From contig CALUMU010000008.1 of NCBI GenBank assembly GCA_944321825.1, positions 37,083 to 101,082 on the forward strand: 64,000 nt of DNA, in the 5' to 3' direction. A program made the translations under genes and the position numbers. Under the pieces are notes generated by a model that was not told the DNA's origin, did no database searches, and was given only the letters and a program-made list of their open reading frames with translations. The stretch comes from Candidatus Amulumruptor caecigallinarius (GTDB lineage Bacteria > Bacteroidota > Bacteroidia > Bacteroidales > Muribaculaceae). Shown piece by piece: positions 60,235 to 64,000 of the stretch (the stretch's first letter is position 1; the number at the start of each line of letters is the position of its first letter).

Positions 60235-62271
60235 TTACCAGATGATGACACGCTCCGATGCGGGACGGAACATCGGGTCACCTTCGACGATACCGAATGC
60301 ATCGAAGAATGGCTGCAGGTTGCGAAGGGTCACATTGACGCGCTGCTTTCCGAGCGAGTGCACATCGCCGGTAGTGAGAGAGCGGATTTGCTCGTCGCGT
60401 ATATTCTGCGCCCAGAGGTTTGCATAATTGAGATAGAACGCCTGGATGGGGGTAAGGCCGTCAATCTTTGCTTCTTCAGAGTTAATATCCACGCCTTTTT
60501 TCTTCTGGCTGTCAAGGAACGCGGTCATGGCGATGTTGAGGCCGCCCTGGTCAGCGATATTCTCGCCGAGTGTGTACTGTCCGTTGGCTTTGAGTCCGGG
60601 GAGTACCTCTACCGCGCTGAACTGGTCAACAAGCACTTTGGCCTTTTCGGCGAACTTCTGGGCATCTTCAGGTGTCCACCAGATAGTCATGTTGCCGTCG
60701 GCATCGAAGTTGCGTCCCTGGTCATCGAAACCGTGGGTCATCTCATGGCCGATAACCACACCTATGCCGCCATAGTTTTCGGCATCGCTCGCTTCGGGAT
60801 CGAAGAACGGAGTCTGGAGGATAGCAGCCGGGAAGACGATTTCATTTGCCAAAGGATTGTAGTAGGCATTGACAGTCTGAGGTGTCATGCCCCACTCTGT
60901 GCGGTCAACGGGCTTGCCCCACTTCTTGTAGTATTCCTTCTGATGCCACATGCTCACGTTGTGCATGTTTTCATAGTAAGACAGTGCCGGGTCGACCTCC
61001 ATAGTGGAGTAGTCCTTCCACTTGTCAGGATAACCGATTTTGACGGTGAATGCGTTGAGCTTCTTGAGTGCATTGAGCTTGGTCTCGTCGCTCATCCAGT
61101 CAAGATGTATGATATGCTTGCCGAGGGCGACACGCAGATTCTCCACGAGCTCTATCATGTAGTCCTTGGATGACTGGGGGAAATATTTTTCGACATACAG
61201 CTCGCCGACAGCTTCGCCCATGGCTCCTTCGGTAGCGTCGAGCGCACGCTTCCACAGCGGACGCAGCTCCTTGGCACCGCTCATCACCTTGGTAAACTCG
61301 AAAGAAGTATCGACAAATTTCTGACTCAGGCGGCCTGAAGCCTGACGTACATACTGCCACAGGTAATAGTCCTTCAATTCGCGGTCAGTCAGGGAGGTGA
61401 ACAGGTTGTTGGCCTGCGCGAGAGGCTCAAACTGAGTCACTATGACAGTGTCGGGGGTCGCGATACCCATAGTTTCGATAAAGAAACGGTCCCACGGAAT
61501 GTTGGGATACATCTCTTTGACCTTAGCAATGGGAGTAGGATTGTTTTGCGCGGGGAGGTCACGGGTGCGTTCGCGAGCCCATGCCGAATCGGCAAGAGCC
61601 GTCTCGATTTTCATGACATTCTTCATGACGCGGTTGGCATCCTTCTTGCTGTATCCTGCGTTGACCATCTGGCCGACGATAAGTTTTTTAAGAGCCTCGC
61701 GTACCTCTTTGTTGCGTTTGTCGTTTTTAAGGTAATAGTCGCGGTCGCCGAGCGACATTCCGCCTCCTCCGAGATACATAGCGTAACGCTTAGAGTCATT
61801 CAAGTCCTCCTGTGGGCCTGCAGAGAAAAACGGACTGCTGTAATTACCGTGCATCCACAGGAACAAATCGGTCATGCCCTCATGCGGAGTGTCCTCGATT
61901 TTCTTCAAACCAGCCTGGATGGGCTTGTTACCCTCAGCATTGCGGCGTTCCATATCCATGGCCTGGTTATAGATTGTCGACACCTTATAGGCGACAGTGC
62001 CTGGAGCCGGGTTAGTGGCAGCCAGACCGAGCACTAAGTTCTTGACACGGACTTCACTGGAATCATTAAGCACATCAAACCGTCCGTAACGGGAATATTC
62101 ATCCGTCAGAGGGTTCGCCAGCTGCCAGCCACGTGTGGCATATTCATAGAAATCGACCTTCGGCGACACGGATGTGTCGAAATTGGCCTTGTCAACGCTT
62201 TTCAGATGCTCCTGTGCCATCATGGGTAGCGCACTCAAAGCTGCGAGCGCGGCAGAAACTAAGATTTTCAT
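60235..62271 (-). CDS. pepO: M13-family zinc metallopeptidase (PepO/neprilysin-like)
   Basis: About 678 residues from the ATG at 62271, where a signal peptide begins (MKILVSAALAALSALPMMAQ), so it is periplasmic or surface. The zinc site is VIGHEMTHGFDDQGRNFD (HExxH) with the third ligand in GENIADQGGLNIA; NAYYNPLANEIVFPA is the substrate-binding motif of neprilysins, and the C-terminus has VNVTLRNLQPFFDAFG. It should cleave oligopeptides. Longer in-frame starts at 62334 lack a signal peptide. It is separated from pgi by a hairpin. Confidence 0.95.
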   Translation of the reverse strand: MKILVSAALAALSALPMMAQEHLKSVDKANFDTSVSPKVDFYEYATRGWQLANPLTDEYSRYGRFDVLNDSSEVRVKNLVLGLAATNPAPGTVAYKVSTIYNQAMDMERRNAEGNKPIQAGLKKIEDTPHEGMTDLFLWMHGNYSSPFFSAGPQEDLNDSKRYAMYLGGGGMSLGDRDYYLKNDKRNKEVREALKKLIVGQMVNAGYSKKDANRVMKNVMKIETALADSAWARERTRDLPAQNNPTPIAKVKEMYPNIPWDRFFIETMGIATPDTVIVTQFEPLAQANNLFTSLTDRELKDYYLWQYVRQASGRLSQKFVDTSFEFTKVMSGAKELRPLWKRALDATEGAMGEAVGELYVEKYFPQSSKDYMIELVENLRVALGKHIIHLDWMSDETKLNALKKLNAFTVKIGYPDKWKDYSTMEVDPALSYYENMHNVSMWHQKEYYKKWGKPVDRTEWGMTPQTVNAYYNPLANEIVFPAAILQTPFFDPEASDAENYGGIGVVIGHEMTHGFDDQGRNFDADGNMTIWWTPEDAQKFAEKAKVLVDQFSAVEVLPGLKANGQYTLGENIADQGGLNIAMTAFLDSQKKKGVDINSEEAKIDGLTPIQAFYLNYANLWAQNIRDEQIRSLTTGDVHSLGKQRVNVTLRNLQPFFDAFGIVEGDPMFRPASERVIIW

Positions 62272-62317
62272 TGTTAACAAATTATGATAATGGGTTATGT
62301 AAGTATCAAAATGAAAC

Positions 62318-62360
62318 GACGACGGCACAAGCAAGCATATGCCAAACTCCTACCGTCGTC
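62318..62360 (-). terminator. Hairpin between pgi and the M13 peptidase gene
   Basis: GACGACGG (62318-62325) pairs with CCGTCGTC (62353-62360). On the minus strand GTTTCATTTTG follows, a partial T tract, so it probably ends the pgi transcript. Confidence 0.5.
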
Positions 62361-62385
62361 ACTTTTTAACATTTCACGTCTGAAA

Positions 62386-63720
62386 TCAGAGCTTGGCCTG
62401 GATGGCAGCTGTCTCAGCCTCGTAGCCAGGCTTGCGGAGGAGCGCAAACATATTACGCTTGTACGCTTCAACACCCGGCTGGTTGAACGGATTCACACCA
62501 AGCATGTATCCGGAGATGCCGCACGCCTTCTCGAAGAAATAGATGAGTTCACCAAGATACTGCTCAGTCAGAGCCGGCAGGGTGACAATCATATTGGGCA
62601 CACCGCCATCAACATGGGCAATACGGGTGCCGAGTTCGGCCATCTTGTTCACTTCATCTACACGCTTGCCGGCGATATAGTTGAGACCGTCAAGGTTGGC
62701 TTCATCAGAGGGGATAACCTCAGTATGACGCTGCTCGAGGACAGAGACAACAGTCTCGAATATCGTGCGTTCGCCCTCCTGAATCCACTGGCCCATGGAG
62801 TGCAGGTCGGTAGAATTATCCACAGCGGCGGGGAAGATACCCTTGTTTTCCTTACCCTCGCTCTCGCCGTAGAGCTGCTTCCACCATTCGCCGAAATAAT
62901 GTAGCTTGGGATTATAGTTAACAAGGATTTCAGTCTTCTTGCCAGCCTGATAGAGAGCATTACGGGTCAGGGCATATTTAAATGCCGGATTCTCCATAGA
63001 AGCTTCGTTGGTAGCAGCTTGCATTGTGCGTGCTCCGTCCATAAGAGCCTTGATATCATATCCAGCCACAGCGATAGGGAGAAGACCTACTGGGCTGAGT
63101 ACAGAGAAACGTCCGCCCACATTGTCGTCAATCACATAAGTCTTATAACCTTCCTCGGTGGCAAGCTGACGGAGAGCTCCGCGCTTGGCATCGGTAATGG
63201 CTACAATACGCTTCGACGCATCTGCCTTACCTATCTGCTTTTCAAGCTGCTCCTTAAGCATACGGAATGCGATAGCCGGCTCGGTAGTAGTACCACTCTT
63301 AGAGATGACTACAATACCGAAGCTCTTATCTTTCAAGAAATCCTTAAGTTCATAAAGATAATCCTCGCCGATATTCTGGCCAGCAAACAACACAGTGGTC
63401 CCACTCTGCGAACGATAAGCCGAAAAAGCATCGCTCAAAGCCTCTATCACAGCCTTTGCACCGAGATAGCTGCCACCGATACCGATAGCAACTACATAAT
63501 CGCAATCCTTACGGAGCTGCGCAGCAGTAGCATTAATATCGTCCAAAAGAGCATCAGGAGTACGCGTCGGCAGGTCAAGCCAACCAAGGAAATCATTACC
63601 GGCACCACTGCCTTCAAGCAGAGTCTTCAATGCAGCAGCAGCCTCCGGCTTCATAGCTTCAAGCTGAGCCTCGCTGACAGTACCTGTCACATGCTTGTTA
63701 TTAACTTCAATAGTCTTCAT
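62386..63720 (-). CDS. pgi: Glucose-6-phosphate isomerase
   Basis: Interconverts glucose-6-phosphate and fructose-6-phosphate in glycolysis. 444 residues, the short bacterial form. Diagnostic stretches are [21 protein letters not shown], split at about residue 85, [19 protein letters not shown] (about 136-154), [17 protein letters not shown] (about 211-227), and [16 protein letters not shown] with catalytic Glu. The C-terminal [17 protein letters not shown] has the active-site Gln and Lys. A minus-strand TAAATTTG box lies at 63766-63773. Confidence 0.97.
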   Translation of the reverse strand: MKTIEVNNKHVTGTVSEAQLEAMKPEAAAALKTLLEGSGAGNDFLGWLDLPTRTPDALLDDINATAAQLRKDCDYVVAIGIGGSYLGAKAVIEALSDAFSAYRSQSGTTVLFAGQNIGEDYLYELKDFLKDKSFGIVVISKSGTTTEPAIAFRMLKEQLEKQIGKADASKRIVAITDAKRGALRQLATEEGYKTYVIDDNVGGRFSVLSPVGLLPIAVAGYDIKALMDGARTMQAATNEASMENPAFKYALTRNALYQAGKKTEILVNYNPKLHYFGEWWKQLYGESEGKENKGIFPAAVDNSTDLHSMGQWIQEGERTIFETVVSVLEQRHTEVIPSDEANLDGLNYIAGKRVDEVNKMAELGTRIAHVDGGVPNMIVTLPALTEQYLGELIYFFEKACGISGYMLGVNPFNQPGVEAYKRNMFALLRKPGYEAETAAIQAKL

Positions 63721-63765
63721 AATGAGAAATATATAGTGTTTTGTAAAAATAGCGGTATAACCTCA

Positions 63766-63773
63766 CAAATTTA
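63766..63773 (-). promoter_or_regulatory. -7 box of pgi
   Basis: Minus-strand TAAATTTG matches TAnnTTTG, giving a leader of about 40 nt. The -33 box is weak (TCTG at 63792-63795). Confidence 0.55.
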
Positions 63774-63907
63774 CAAAAATTCTCATAATAACAGAGGCAC
63801 AAACAGGATAAGAGCCTTTATAAAATCTTATAAAGCCACGATAAGGGTCTTAGGAAATTTAGGAAGCATAGGAATCCTAAGTTTCCTATACCTATGCCTG
63901 ATGGGGT

Positions 63908-63951
63908 AAAAAAGAGCCCGTCCGGGGGCGCTGTGCCCCCGGGACGGGCTC
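63908..63951 (-). terminator. Terminator of the rRNA operon
   Basis: GAGCCCGTCC-G-GGGGC and GCCCCC-GGGACGGGCTC form a stem of about 16 bp (63914-63951) around a short loop. On the minus strand TTTTTT (63908-63913) follows. It lies just downstream of the 5S rRNA 3' end. Confidence 0.88.
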
Positions 63952-63962
63952 CCGGATTGGAG

Positions 63963-64000
63963 GTGGCGGCGACCTGCTTTCCCGCTTCCGCAGTATCATC
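63963..64000 (-). rRNA. rrf: 5S ribosomal RNA, 3' end (partial)
   Basis: Read on the minus strand, GATGATACTGCGGAAGCGGG followed by AAAGCAGGTCGCCGCCA is the 3' part of a Bacteroidota 5S rRNA (the GATGATACTGC loop and the closing GGTCGCCGCCA strand). The 5' part, and presumably 23S and 16S genes, lie to the right of the window. The exact 3' end is approximate. Confidence 0.85.

Noticed and set aside
63019..63909. Plus-strand open frame opposite pgi running into the intergenic region
   Set aside because: Ser/Ile/Thr-rich low-quality product; pgi is unmistakable on the other strand.
1..64000. CRISPR array or tRNA genes
   Set aside because: No regularly spaced repeat-spacer pattern and no tRNA cloverleaf noticed in any intergenic stretch I read.

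Overview
The window reads as chromosome of a Bacteroidota species, most likely order Bacteroidales and possibly Muribaculaceae (the family is inference). Support comes from promoters of the Bacteroidota type (-7 box TAnnTTTG, clearest at 47593-47623), few visible Shine-Dalgarno sites, a two-subunit glycine decarboxylase (GcvPA/GcvPB), and a division/cell-wall cluster laid out as in Bacteroidales. Most genes are on the minus strand.

Region 1 (1-20.5 kb) is the dcw cluster, transcribed right to left: rsmH, ftsL-like, ftsI, murE, mraY, murD, ftsW, murG, murC, ftsQ, ftsA, ftsZ. A YfhO-family membrane protein, a degenerate methyltransferase-like protein and a XerD recombinase follow. mraZ, murF and ddl are not in the cluster. 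The leader of about 480 bp upstream of rsmH has no gene but carries a repeated ATGGGGTTsCATC motif. A lone phage-type terminase large subunit (20.5-22.4 kb) and a divergent secreted transglutaminase-like protein follow.

Region 2 (24.2-40.7 kb) is the most interesting part. It is a probable genomic island bounded by a 17-bp direct repeat. It holds a co-directional set of genes for making and exporting a polysaccharide: hybrid histidine kinase, TolC-like outer-membrane protein, HlyD-like periplasmic adaptor, a multi-zinc-ribbon protein resembling the TackOD1 domain, a processive GT2 synthase, a nucleotide-sugar dehydrogenase, a solenoid/propeller lipoprotein and a second hybrid kinase. Just upstream lies a 173-bp segment bounded by perfect 21-bp inverted repeats and containing a TAAATTTG -7 box. 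Beside it is a tyrosine recombinase gene. As assembled the promoter points away from the operon into a terminator (OFF); inversion would aim it at the operon (ON). I interpret this as a phase-variable exopolysaccharide system.

Region 3 (40.7-53.2 kb) holds a complete glycine-cleavage operon (lplA-gcvT-gcvH-gcvPA-gcvPB-lpdA) interrupted by a 191-bp MITE-like repeat, a small lipoprotein, a metal-efflux module (stand-alone HMA protein plus P1B-ATPase, divergent from a Fur-family regulator with an operator-like palindrome between them), a family-4 glycosyltransferase and a sirtuin.

Region 4 (53.3-60.1 kb) is a type I restriction-modification operon, hsdM-orf6N-hsdS-hsdR. hsdS is frameshifted at a run of seven C, suggesting slippage-driven phase variation. 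Region 5 (60.2-64 kb) has an M13 metallopeptidase, glucose-6-phosphate isomerase, and the terminator and 3' end of a 5S rRNA gene entering from the right edge.
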